From Sympetrum striolatum (Eukaryota > Arthropoda > Insecta > Odonata > Libellulidae), in contig OX388344.1 of assembly GCA_947579665.1 (NCBI GenBank), forward strand, positions 8,240,346 to 8,304,345: a stretch of DNA of 64,000 bases, in the 5' to 3' direction. The notes beneath the pieces were generated by a model. That model had not been told where the DNA came from. It made no database searches and saw nothing but the letters and a program-made list of their open reading frames with translations. Positions 11,361-63,960 of the stretch are shown one piece after another (positions within the stretch are counted from its first letter, which is position 1; each line of letters begins with the position of its first letter). Position numbers and translations under genes: made by a program.

Positions 11361-11362
11361 TA

Positions 11363-12043
11363 TATATAATTATTTTCTCCTGAATACATTAAGTAAGAAA
11401 GATAATAATATGCGTCGCAGTAAATGAGGTTGTGAAATACTTTTAGTGATCACACAGAGGCTCTGTTGTGTGCTAACATAGAGTAAGGATGCTATGATGC
11501 TACTTACAAAATTAAGACTCACCTGAAAAATTAGATTACAAATGAAACCCTCACGGTAAATATTTTTCTTTCTTCTTGGTGTGAAAAGCTAATTCTAACG
11601 AGGAAATCTGTTTTAAATGTTTATGTTGCTATAAATAACCTTTGGTTGCCACAGAAGCTTCAAGAAATCATATTGGTGTATATCGTATTGATTTGCCTTG
11701 AGTCCTCTTACAGCAAAACTGTGTAATCTGGGATCAACAATAGCATCGGTTGTCTTAGGGACTGGTTGTATACATCTTCAAAATTTCCAAGCATTTTTTA
11801 TTTATTTCATCAAAATACTCGCAATCTCGAATCTAATATGATACTTCACCACAAACATAAGAATCTTTGTTCAGTTTCCTTTCTTCTGATGATAGTTTCG
11901 ACTTTGTACGACTTGTGTTACTAATTTAATTTTGCGAAAGAAACAAAGCTTGTAAGCGATTAAAATAAGGTTCACATGTATTTAAAACAATTTGTTCAAA
12001 GAAAGTAACTTAAATTGTAAGTGAAGAGAAGGTAATTTAAATA
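11363..12043. other. Intergenic, mostly unassigned
   Basis: AT-rich. It contains a fragment of repeat family B around 11880-12000 (TTTCGACTTTGTACGACTTG, then TTTAATTTTGCGAAAG). No coding signal. Confidence 0.4.
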
Positions 12044-12051
12044 GTACCAAC
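12044..12051. repeat. Target site duplication, left copy (8 bp)
   Basis: GTACCAAC is identical to 12645-12652 on the other side of the element. Eight-bp duplications are the hallmark of hAT integration. Confidence 0.85.
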
Positions 12052-12644
12052 TAGAGGTGGGCACAATCGATTGAAAACAATCGAAGAATTCGATTGTTTG
12101 CTTCAATCGAATTATTCGAATACAGCGTTTCGATATTTCACTCGATTCTAACTGAGTGAATTTATTCGATTGTTTTTAGTGAGTGAAAAAAAATCGAATA
12201 AATCTATTCGATTGTTTTTAGTGAGTGAAAAAAATCGAATAAATCTATTCGATTGTTTTTAGTGAGTGAAAAAAATCGAATAAATCTATTCGATTGTTTA
12301 TAGTGAGTGAAAAAAAATCGAATAAATCTATTCAATTGTTTTTAGTGAGTGAAAAAAATTGAATAAATCTATTCGATTGTTTTTAATGAGTGAAAAAAAA
12401 TCGAATAAATCTATTCGATTGTTTTTAGTGAGTGATTCACTCGTTCAGAGGAAGTGAGTGAAAAATCGAATAGATTTATTCGATTTTTTTTCACTCGCTA
12501 AAAACAATCGAATAAATTCACTCGGCTTAATCCTGTCCAGCTTATGAAAGCGAGTGAATTCATTTGAATGAAAACAATCGAATAAATGCCAAAACAATCG
12601 AATAACTATTCGAATGTTTTTTTCAATCGATTGTCCCATCTCTA
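12052..12644. mobile_element. hAT-type MITE with minisatellite core
   Basis: 593 bp bounded by a perfect 8-bp target duplication GTACCAAC. The terminal inverted repeats start TAGAGGTGGG (left) and TAGAGATGGG (right, inverted), followed by CAATCGATTGAAAA on both sides. This terminal sequence and duplication length fit the hAT superfamily. There is no transposase, so it is non-autonomous. The interior consists almost entirely of ATTCGATTG/CAATCGAAT motifs in both orientations, giving strong fold-back potential. Confidence 0.9.
12160..12440. repeat. Minisatellite, about 43-bp unit, six to seven copies
   Basis: The unit contains TCGAATAAATCTATTCGATT, then GTTTTTAGTGAGTGAAAAAA, repeated head to tail with small length changes in the A tract. 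An inverted partial copy follows at about 12450-12520. Each unit is itself partly palindromic. It lies wholly inside the hAT-type element. Confidence 0.9.
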
Positions 12645-12908
12645 GTACCAACCAGTTGTTATAAAAATATTAAATACCCATATCAGTACAAGTAGTTTAC
12701 TTCTTTCAATTAGATTTTTAAGTAAATGATTTACAAAATAAAAAACCCCAATATAGCGGGATCTAATTCATCTCTTAAGTAGTCAGAGTAGTATAGATAT
12801 GATTGGAGTAGTAATGAAATACCACGAATAACTCCACATTTAACATACTGAGCCAGATTTCGAGAAGGGGTTAACACAAAGAAGAACAAAAAATCTCCCT
12901 CCAGCAGA

Positions 12909-12914
12909 TTTATT
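12909..12914 (-). promoter_or_regulatory. Candidate poly(A) signal for the mtHsp70 gene
   Basis: AATAAA on the minus strand about 250 bp past the stop codon. It is the nearest canonical hexamer I noticed, and cleavage would be expected 10-30 nt further downstream. Unverified. Confidence 0.4.
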
Positions 12915-13163
12915 TTCTAAAGAAGTTTTTAATTCAACATACTTGAAAATAAGAGCAAAATTCTTAACATTTGGTCAACTTGCTCTACTTTAAAAATAAT
13001 TGATGACATCCTGACACTGAATGCAAAACAAAACAATGAAAGAAACTCTAAGGAATTACTGCTAAATGTCAAGTGGATAACACAACACTCACGCATTCCC
13101 ACTCACTAAATATATCCACAGCACTCTCGCACAACAATCACGCTATCCAATCACCAATCACAC

Positions 13164-32869
<19,706 letters not shown>

Positions 32870-33063
32870 ATTGAGAAAATAATGAGCTTTCCTAATTCTA
32901 ATGCAACAACGAGATAATTCTTTGGAATCTTTCGCAGACTAAGTAATTAATGAGGTTATTGCAACAGCCGGCCTTCAGAGCAAAGAAGGAGACGATGGAG
33001 ATGAGAAGGACGAGAAACAGTACAGCAGAGAAGGAGCACCTCGTGCGCAGTGTGCGCAGTTCT

Positions 33064-33080
33064 ATGACGTGAATGACGTA
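33064..33080. promoter_or_regulatory. Paired TGACG (CRE/ATF-type) motifs
   Basis: Two TGACGT/TGACGTA half-sites about 9 bp apart, roughly 195-210 bp upstream of the mtHsp70 ATG. bZIP factors of the CREB/ATF class bind TGACG; their role here is inferred. Confidence 0.45.
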
Positions 33081-33089
33081 GCAGCTAAC

Positions 33090-33102
33090 TTCGGGAATGT
33101 TC
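33090..33102. promoter_or_regulatory. Heat shock element TTCnnGAAnnTTC
   Basis: A perfect three-unit alternating array TTCGGGAATGTTC, the canonical HSF trimer site, about 221 bp upstream of the mtHsp70 start codon. Confidence 0.65.
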
Positions 33103-33119
33103 TTCGTATTTGTTCAGCT

Positions 33120-33127
33120 TTCTTGAA
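33120..33127. promoter_or_regulatory. Second HSE half-array TTCTTGAA
   Basis: Two alternating HSF units 17 bp upstream of the full element. On its own it is weak, but the clustering supports heat-shock control of the mtHsp70 gene. Confidence 0.45.
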
Positions 33128-33339
33128 ACGGTTGAAAATTTGACATGACAGCTATTCAAATATGACAGATAAATACATTGATGTTTATTTCATGAAAGCC
33201 TTTAATTAGAGTTTGAAAAAAATCTAAATTAAGATGATTTTTAAACAGCGCTATCACCAGCTATCACGATGACGAGGGGTGAAAGCGCGGCAATTCCCTC
33301 TGATTAATATACATACCAATACACAGGATTTAGCAAAAT

Positions 33340-33465
33340 ACACGCAAAATGTATTATAAATACAAAATACTGACCTCGAATGTATTTTAGATACAAACAT
33401 TTCTTAAAATACAAAATAGTATTTTAAATACATTTAAAAATACAAAATACTTCAAAAAAAATGAG
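33340..33465. repeat. AAATACAAAATAC subterminal repeat tract
   Basis: Repeated ACAAAATAC, AAATAC and TGTATTTTAAATAC-like motifs in both orientations, next to hAT transposase remains. Tracts of this kind occur near the ends of some insect hAT elements, so this may be one end of the adjacent element. Confidence 0.5.
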
Positions 33466-33619
33466 CTAGAAAATTACATACACAATGTATATCAACGCAT
33501 TTATTCCATAGAGGTTACAGGAAATCCAACTATGTCTAATTATTTGTTAACATCCCACCATTTCCTTTTAAAAACACCAGCTTTTCAAATGAAGCATCAC
33601 TGAAGTTTCTCCTTTGGGA

Positions 33620-35300
33620 GCTAATATTTATTAAACCTGCAAAAGAAAATTAATCGTTCTATTGGGCCACTTGATGTAATGATTGTAGTGTATTTTAAGA
33701 ACATTTGCCTTACCAAAGGATATTTGTTCAAAATTCTCAGGCACTTGGATTTATCATTTAAAAACTTCAATATTTCTAAATCACAGTTTTCGTTTTGTAC
33801 CATTTTTATGCTGCTTTCCTTGAAAGAAAACCATTCATCATCAGTGGATGAGTCATCATCACACTTTGGGGGTGTTTGATTCATTCCTCTAGCTGAAGTA
33901 ACTATGAGGTCTTGGATCTTCTTCCTATGCCGATCCCCAATATCAGCTGGCAGCCACCTCATCATTTTAAAAAAGGATGCGTACATGTTGCAAGAATGGC
34001 CTCACTAACTTCAGATGCAAGAAGGAAGTGTTTTTGGAATCTTCTGCAAAGACTTGCCTTAACTGATTGTAGAAGTGGCCTACAGTAACAAAAATTTCTT
34101 GACCCAATTTCTTCAAATTTTGATTCTAGTATGAAAAGAGTAGGTAAAAACTGACCATAGAAGCAGTTGCTTCCAGGTACTCAATTTCAATATCATTAAA
34201 AATTTTTAAGTCTAATTTGGAGCAAACATCTTCCAGTTTATCTTCAACACTCAAAATTTTTGAAATGGAATCATACACGGAATTCCAGCGTATAACACAT
34301 GGGTATGTTAAATGGTGGCCCAACATTGAAAAAATGTCTTCCGCTGACTTTGGCCTCCCTGATGCATTCCACAAAGCATTGCATTTGGCCATTGGAGGGT
34401 GATGAACTCTAGAGACAGTGGCCTTTTGAGCTAAAAACATGCTTACATCACTTGTTGCAATCAAATTTAAAGTATGGGATGAGCAGCAAATGTGACGAGG
34501 AAGTATTATATCGGTTGAATTAGTGATTGCAACTACTTGATCACTGAAGCTAATGAATTCAACTTATTCCACCATATTTTCATAATCTCCATCAATTTGC
34601 TCATCAGCATCATTATCTATTAATAGGAATGAACAAAAAATGCATTTATTTTCACAGATCTAATAAGGACATCAGCTTATCCTCATATAAAATACAACTA
34701 ATTGTTGTTATTTTGTGTAACAGTGATGCTTTCTAATAAGGTTTAAGTGCTACTCATTATAACAATTAGTCAGTTGCACTTCATCTTACCTGTTGCTGCT
34801 TGAAAGGCAACTACAAATTCTTTCACAAAATTAGTTTCATTGTCAGTTATAGTTGATGTGAGCTTATTGTTAGTCAGACCAAAATGATGGTGAATGTTCT
34901 CCAACATCTCTGAAATTCTGTCATATGAGTGTGCTCCTCTAAACCTCCTGCAAGCTAGTACAGCTGAACACCGCTCATACGTCACTTCATTAATCTGTTT
35001 AAAAAGGGATAAATATGGATTCAATTTTGTAAGAAATATGCACTGCTAACATTTAAAAATAAATTTTGTTTCTTTTACTTCATCAACAATAAGGAGGCTT
35101 TTGAAGCATTTTCTAACATTTGGACTATTCTCTTCTTCAATCAATCATGTATCTTACCCAGTGAGCCGTGACACCAAGAAAACTGCGGGTTTTGGTTGCC
35201 CATGTATCAGCTATACTGCATTCCTAAGGGACTGCGAGCAGCTGTTGCTTAGTACTTGATATCACCTTGGTTTCCATATCATTAATATGCCTTCCAAGAC
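33620..35300 (-). pseudogene. hAT transposase remains (broken)
   Basis: Minus-strand pieces, 5' to 3': near 35200 SIADTWATKTRSFLGVTAHW, the catalytic-domain start; 35024-34770 with LACRRFRGAHSYDRISEML and TDNETNFVKEFVVAFQ; 34464-34126 with CNALWNASGRPKSA and YPCVIRWNSVYDSI; 33986-33621 ending LVRQMFLKYTTIITSSGPIE, the hAT C-terminal dimerisation region. Frames are interrupted by stops and shifts. The family cuts and pastes DNA with 8-bp target duplications. This copy is dead. Confidence 0.85.
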
Positions 35301-35416
35301 TCTGCCGAGACATCACCTTCACTCAAAAATCCATGGCTGAAATAAATTCATAAAAATTTTTGAGAAAAACATATATTGGCTGAGGTTGATCAAAAGATCC
35401 ATTAGTCTAGCTAGTA

Positions 35417-36095
35417 TTAGGCTAGTTACACACTCACCAGTTTTGCTCATCCGGCCGGTCATAAAATGGTCATGAAACCGGGGTAGAGATGCTTTCACAC
35501 ACAAGAACCGGGCCAGCCATAAACAGGCATTGTTGCTTCTCCGGCGTTGGTGAAAAATCAATACTCTTCGGAATTTTTGGTTCAAATAACTTTAATTTTT
35601 TAAATTACTTGCTAATTTTGTCTACATTCACTATGTCATTTGGCACGTCCATGTTTTAAAGCAATGTTTTTACCCGGCAGTGGCCGCAAGTCAAAAAGAA
35701 AGAATGAACCTTACTTCTCGGTGAATGTTAAGTAGTGATGTATGTTTACATTCAGCAGTTACTGATGAATAAATAATTAATACTGGTGGTTTTTAAAGGT
35801 CAAAACAAGCAGCAAGGGATGGGGGAAGGCACCTGGCAAAAACAGTTCAATGTGAAAGCGCTCATTTGACCGACATGCATTACTACCCACACCCAGTCGT
35901 AAAGGTCCAAACCCGGTGCCGTCCTCTTCAGTCGTTGGGACGGCAGTTACCCGGCAACCACAAGGTCTATAATCCATTCTCAGCTAGTGTAAAAGGCTCC
36001 ATTTACTTCAATTGCTTACTACCCTTGTGACCCAGCTTAAAAACCGGCTATGGTTTGCCGGCTGGGCAAAACTAGTGAGCGTGTAATTAGCCTAA
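35417..36095. mobile_element. 679-bp non-autonomous DNA element with about 45-bp TIRs
   Basis: The left end TTAGGCTAGTTACACACTCA matches the right end inverted TTAGGCTAATTACACGCTCA. Homology continues inward through CTAGTTTTGC and CCGGC. No transposase. A diverged inverted relative lies at 46846-47290. No unambiguous target duplication was found, so the superfamily is undetermined. Confidence 0.8.
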
Positions 36096-36106
36096 GGATG
36101 TAGAGG

Positions 36107-36212
36107 GCTAACCTTATGGCAGAAAGTGTCCCAACCTTTTTTCTTTTGCCTAACCATTACAAGATTTCTTAGGCGGCCTTTTTCGTCCCAAGGATCGAGA
36201 AGGATGCTAGCT
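36107..36212 (+). repeat. Dispersed repeat (pair with 58686-58792)
   Basis: Shares AACCTTATGG..GAAAGTGTCCCAACC, TTTTTTCTTT(T/C)GCCTAACCA and TTTTTCGTCCCAAGGATCGA with 58686-58792, same orientation. Begins right after the 679-bp element. Confidence 0.75.
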
Positions 36213-37240
36213 TTCATACCCCTCCGATGGAATGGGGATGTGGTTAGAGAATGGGGGAGGGCTCAGTAGTTCCTCCTCATACTAGTACTTTCACATTTTT
36301 ATTGTCCTGCCTCTGAAAGAGACCCTTGTTGTCTCATTCCTCTCTATTGTTCTAGATTGCGGAAACCAAGGGACTTCTCAATTCCGGAATACATAAGTTT
36401 TATATATATCCTCTTGTGCATTCTTCTCCACTTGTCTGTGTGTTTTGGCTGCGATCGGGCGCTTCCTACAGTAGTAACATGATGCAACAGTGAAAAAACT
36501 TTTTCGCAGAATTAGGTGTTCTATAGGTATTTTGATTATTGGGTAACGATACTGAAAACATTGTATCACCCACTGTTTATGCACAAATTGCATAAATTGA
36601 CAATATATCAATTCTCATGTTGAAGTAAAATATAAGGGTGGATTGAAAAATAAGATTTTTCGAGTTGCAAATTCTAATAGCACCCAAAGGTTGCGTTGCT
36701 ATTTCCCCGACCAGAAATCTTTTTCGCTCTCAGAGATTTACGTTTCCTTTTCACAAATTGATCTACTAAGACTATGTCGCATTATCCTTGGTGTTAGCAA
36801 TTATAAAATTCTTCATCAGCATTTTGGTCTATCATGGGCCACTCTTGCGGAACTTGGCTGTAACTTTTGATTGTGGAAAAACACACATATATAACACCTT
36901 GAATAAAAACAAACTTAATAACATACTTTCATCAGAAGTGAAAATGATGATAATCTACAACGAATGCAGTTTCCATGTGAAGGGTTGGGTCCACAGTTAA
37001 GGGAGAATACACAAAAACTGCTTTAATTCTAAACAATCAACAGTAATAGACGATTTTGATAATTGAAAAGTTAATGCTAATAAAAGGGTTTAAAAACTAA
37101 TATAATTATTTATCCTAAGCTCATTCCTTCAAATTCATTCATTCCGTGGAATCTGCAGCCATTATTTTTGTTTATCAGAGAACATCATTATGCCCAGCTT
37201 CTCCGAATTTACGTCATTGTTGACAAATGATACCTAGCAG
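36213..37240. other. Intergenic, unassigned
   Basis: AT-rich. ORFs at 36643-37000 are short and match no family I recognise. Nothing else supported. Confidence 0.35.
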
Positions 37241-37249
37241 TGGCACAGC

Positions 37250-37670
37250 CAGGATTTGCCAATGGGGGGGGGGGGGTCCAAAGCTGCCGAGGAACCGAAA
37301 AATGCCTAACTTACAGGGGTTAGTTTAGGAATAGAAATAATCATGTCGGGTCATCAGATAGAATCATCTAATTAAAGGATAGGCTTAAGAAGTGCTCGCA
37401 TTGAACATTGTATGCAAAACATTCGTATCATAGCTTCCCATTTGATGGGCCTCTATTGATATCTTTAGGCCTACTCTGCTACCACAAACATCACCTTAAT
37501 CAGAGCCATATTTATAGGCATGCAAAGCTTTTGCTGAATTTATCAAGCAATTGATTGGGGTTTTGTGCTCTTCAGCAGAAAAAAACACAGAGCTAGTCAT
37601 AGGACTTGACTCTTGGGAAGGGGGGTTTGAACCCCTAAACCCCCCCCTCGCTGCACTGCGGATGCCTAGA
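37250..37670 (-). repeat. Poly-G-tract repeat (family E), copy 1
   Basis: The right part inverted (GCAGCGAGGGGGGGGTTTAG, GGGTTCAAACCCC, then AAGAGTCAAGTCCTATGACT) matches 40474-40760 on the plus strand. Both ends carry long G runs (about 37263-37277 and the C run near 37640). Non-coding; probably a MITE or SINE-like family. Confidence 0.7.
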
Positions 37671-38700
37671 AATCACCGGGAGGAGGTGACTGTAATTCGA
37701 GTTTCACATTTGTTTCCACACAAGTTTAAAACAGTTAAATAATTATTGACAATATCAAGATATCTACAAAGAGTATGGTATCAAATTAATCAGTAAACCA
37801 CAAGGAATTTTACTGTGGACTGCTTATTCAATTGAAGCTACTTGTTAAAAATGTTATACTTAATATTAACCATAATTTCCAAACAATAACCGCTGACTGG
37901 ATGGTTAGAAAAAAGGTCGACCCAAAGGATAACTACCTCCTGGAGTTTGCTCATGCCAGTGGTGTTGTCCAGACCCTTTGGCCTCATGTTTAGTCTTGGG
38001 TGGGAAAGAAGGGAGGCGGTGGAGGCTCTTCTTGGCATATGCAGTGCCAATTTCTCCCAAAATTGTCATACTCTGCGATTTCCCTAATTACTCTTCTTGT
38101 ACAAATATCATGTACCCAAGTAGTGTCTCAATTGAAAAATAAAGAATACAGCTACCATGCAAAGATAGCTTTTCTTGCGCACGTGCATTTGCTTGAAGGT
38201 GCCTTTAGAAGCCCTGCCCAGCCCTTCATTCTGTTTAAGTGCCCGTTTTCTAATGCTATAATTTACAACTTGAGCAATAACGTGCATCAGCAGTTTCCCT
38301 AATCCCCCCTATAATGAGAGGACTTATCGGCACTAGGAAGATACATGAGGGTTGCCCACCTTCCATAGCCTAACTGTGATGAGGGTGTTCCATCGTAGCT
38401 GCTGTGCAACCCTGAGCTGGATGCAAGCGGATGCAACGATGTGCAGCAACATCTGCGCATTGCCTCTGGAACTGTGTATAAAAGTTGGGACACTTGGATA
38501 CATGGAGGCGAGCCCTCTAGTTCCTTACTCTATAGTTCTACTTATACAAACGTAATTTTTTAGTGATTTCAGATGAACTAAAATGGTTTTAGAGTGCATT
38601 GATAGAAATTGCTTTCTTGTTATCAATTTAGCTGAATACTAATTAATAACCTGCTAAATTGCAGATTCTATTAATATATTCTTCTAGTAAATGGGTGGGA
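37671..38700. other. Intergenic, unassigned
   Basis: Short ORFs on both strands (for example 38299-38555) overlap each other and show no recognised domain. Near 38742 lies CACGACCGGTTTCGG, the motif also in the intron-13 hairpin. Confidence 0.35.
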
Positions 38701-38799
38701 ATAATAGTGCAAAATTCCACTTGTTTAATAGTTTTATATATCACGACCGGTTTCGGACGTTAATCCATTATCAAGCATAGGAGTTATTTCTGTTTCTGT

Positions 38800-40470
38800 T
38801 TCAAAGTTTTTATTATTTCTTTATGGGCATAGTTATTACATATGAGTTTTTAGTGGCCCTTTTTAGGCAGTGCCTTTCTCGGGGCTTTGTGTGGGGGAAT
38901 GGAGGCATTGGGAGGGAGGCCCGACATTCATCCTAGGCAGCAGGGAAACCCAACAAAATCCTGCTGTTAGCACATGGGTAGTAGGGTGGGTTACATGATA
39001 AAATTGACACATTTTGGCGATACATATATAGGTTGCCTTTACATTGGTTCTTGACTTTATAAATTTGCAAGGTTATTATTTATAGTCCCCTAGCAAAACT
39101 GTTTTTCTTTGGTTTCTTCCGGTTTTAGCTGTCCATGGTTGATAGCTGGGGTTCCTTGGGGTATCTGCTTCCTTGTGGAGATGGATTGTTGTGGTGGTAG
39201 TCTGGTCTATGGCATTCTGGATTGGTTACCTAAAGGAGTGAGAAAGTAAGAAAGTTAGGCATTAGAATGGTTGGTTGTGTCTCATTCTCCTCCGGGGCCA
39301 GGGGTTTAGGCCTGGAATTGGGAAGAGAGAGGAGGGGATGGGGACTGTATGGCATATGGGAGGGTGGGGAAAGACCTGTGGAAAGAAGGAGAGGAAAGTG
39401 GTTACTTCTACCCTGGCAGGGGTAGGGTGTTTGTTTTTGGGGTGCCTGGGCAGTGGGTGGGAGAGGGGTTGCAGGAGGGTTGTATTGGTATTTGGCAAGT
39501 TGATACTATTTCGGCTGAAGGTCATGGCTTGCAGGCGGGACTTCCTGTGAAGAAATGGTTCTACTCCGGTCAGGTCGTGGACTTCGTTGCCAGGGAAGAC
39601 TGGTACAATATCTGCGATGTAGCGTAGTATCCTGCTCTCCAGTGTGGCAATATTTTGCAGGGGGCACACTGCTATTGGGGTGATGGCAGCACAGGTGTAT
39701 TCAGCAATTGGTCTCACAAATGCCTTGTAGATGGTAAGGGCTCCTCGAATGCTGAGGCCGCTGCCCCTGGGTCTGCCTGCTCGGATTAAGTGTTGAAGTA
39801 CCTGGACATCCTGTCGCGGACCTTCTTGAGGTGGGGTGTCAAGGTCAGGTGTTTGTACAGTGTGATCCCCAGGAATTCACATTCTTTGCCGAGTGGTACT
39901 CGTTGGCCCCATAGCTGGATTGAGGGTGGAGGGATACGCCTGTTCCTGGAGTCTGAAAAGGTGAGATAAGAGGATTTGTTAGGATTACGGCAGAGCCTCC
40001 AGCATTTCAACCATCCCATCAAGAGATTTGGTGTAATGCTGGAGGAGGTTGTTGGCCTGAGAGGGGTTGGATGTAGATGCCCATGCTGCAGTGTAGTCGG
40101 CATACTGTGCCAGTTGGACGGCCTGGTGTGCTGGCTGTGGGATGTCTTGGCAGTATACAGAGAAGAGGAGTGGGGACAGGACCGATCCCTGTGGTGGGAG
40201 AAAAGCTGGAAGAAAAGGTTTTGTTGAGTTTGATTCTGCAAGTTCTGTTAGGAAGCCATGACCTAAGGGAGAGAAGAGAGTATGTGATGCCTGGGGTGTG
40301 TGATAGTATTACAATGAGGCCAGCATGCCATACGGAGTCAAAAGCCTTCTTGAGATCTAGAGAGAGGAAGGCTGAGGTGCGCTTGCGGTTGTAGGCTTCC
40401 TTGGCAGCAGAGGTTAGCAGGGTGGCAGCCACGGTGTTGGAGTAGCCCTTCCTGAAACCGAATTGGTGGT
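38800..40470 (-). mobile_element. Degenerate jockey-like non-LTR retrotransposon
   Basis: Minus strand. RT motif A FLSLDLKKAFDSVWHAGLI lies near 40360; a shifted frame has the QYAD box with the second Asp changed (Y-A-D-Y, 40093-40104). Then CEFLGITLYKHLTLTPHLKK near 39850 and a C-terminal region with RPIAEYTC and LQNIATLESRILRYIADI (39717-39600). The 3' end near 38800-38830 is A-rich (GAAATAATAAAAA). Much GC-richer than its flanks, and broken by several frameshifts. Confidence 0.85.
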
Positions 40471-40473
40471 TAC

Positions 40474-40760
40474 AGTGGCGCAGCGAGGGGGGGGGGTTAG
40501 GGGTTCAACCCCCCCCCCCCAAGACTCAAGTCCTATGACTAGCTCTGTACTTTTATTTCTTCTGAAGAGTACAAAACCCTTATCATCACGCAAGTCTTAG
40601 AGATACACTGCTAGTCATTTGTTTGCTTGATAAATTCAGCGAAAGCTCCGCATAATCGTATATTTGGCTCCGATTTCAGCTAAGGTGATGTTTTCGGAAT
40701 CAGAGCAGGCCTAGAGCCGATCTTGCAAGATATCAGTAAAAATTTATTTGCGAAGATATT
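40474..40760 (+). repeat. Poly-G-tract repeat (family E), copy 2
   Basis: Opens CAGTGGCGCAGCGAGG with a G9 run, a hairpin TTAGGGGTTCAACCCCC, then AAGACTCAAGTCCTATGACT and later GGCTCCGATTTCAGCTAAGG. It is inverted relative to 37250-37670 and immediately adjoins the LINE fragment. Confidence 0.75.
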
Positions 40761-63333
<22,573 letters not shown>

Positions 63334-63404
63334 TAAGATGTATATAAAAAATTGTCATTATTCTCTAAAAATTCAGCAGCAAATGCAACCCCCCTGCTAC
63401 ATCG

Positions 63405-63597
63405 GTCAATTCGATAATGACCGTAAGTTAAGAGAAATAGATGCTAGGACGAATCGTTTTAGAGATTCATTCTTTCCGCGAACAATACGTGACAATAACC
63501 GAATAAGGAAGTAGTATAGATTCAACTGGTGTTTACACCCCCTGCCACACGCCGAAAGGCAGCTTGCAGGGTATTAATGTAGATGTAGATGAAGGTA
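63405..63597 (+). mobile_element. 5'-truncated non-LTR retrotransposon 3' end
   Basis: Degenerate coding for an RT C-terminal tail (RTNRFRDSFFP-like, then TPPATRRKAACRVLM-like) followed by the TGTAGATGTAGATGA simple-repeat tail common at 3' ends of some insect LINEs. Only the last 200 bp or so are present. Confidence 0.6.
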
Positions 63598-63600
63598 AGT

Positions 63601-63960
63601 TTTGTTGATCCACGACAACATGAGGCCACATTCTGTCCAAGAAACAGTGCTGGTACTGGAAAACTTCTGCTGCTGTGGAAAACTGGGATTTGTTTGCTCA
63701 TCCAGCATACTCACTTGACCTAGCCCCCAGTGATTATCACCTGTTTCCAGAGCTGAATGTTAAATAAAATGGAGGAAAGAAGGAAACGGAAAAAATAGAG
63801 GCTAAACCAAAAGAAAATAGTTTAACCACATGGTTGCAATCCAAGGGGATTCCAAGATCTCAAGGACTTTGTTTTAACGTTCATCTTGCAACAACGTGTA
63901 GCTATTTTGTACAATCAACAAATTGTAACATACACAAAAAATTATCCCCATTATGGCAAA
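63601..63960 (+). pseudogene. mariner transposase fragment
   Basis: Across two frames: HDNMRPHSVQETV then a shift to WDLFAHPAYSLDLAPSDYHL. These correspond to the HDN-ARPH and YSPDLAPSDYHLF blocks bearing the last two catalytic aspartates (D34D) of mariner transposases. Frameshifted and truncated upstream. Confidence 0.8.

Noticed and set aside
12160..12440. CRISPR-like array
   Set aside because: Units are contiguous with no unique spacers, lie inside a hAT-type element, and the genome is eukaryotic.
39275..39627. Plus-strand Gly/Trp-rich ORFs
   Set aside because: Antisense of the minus-strand jockey-like element; composition is an artefact of its Pro-rich complement.
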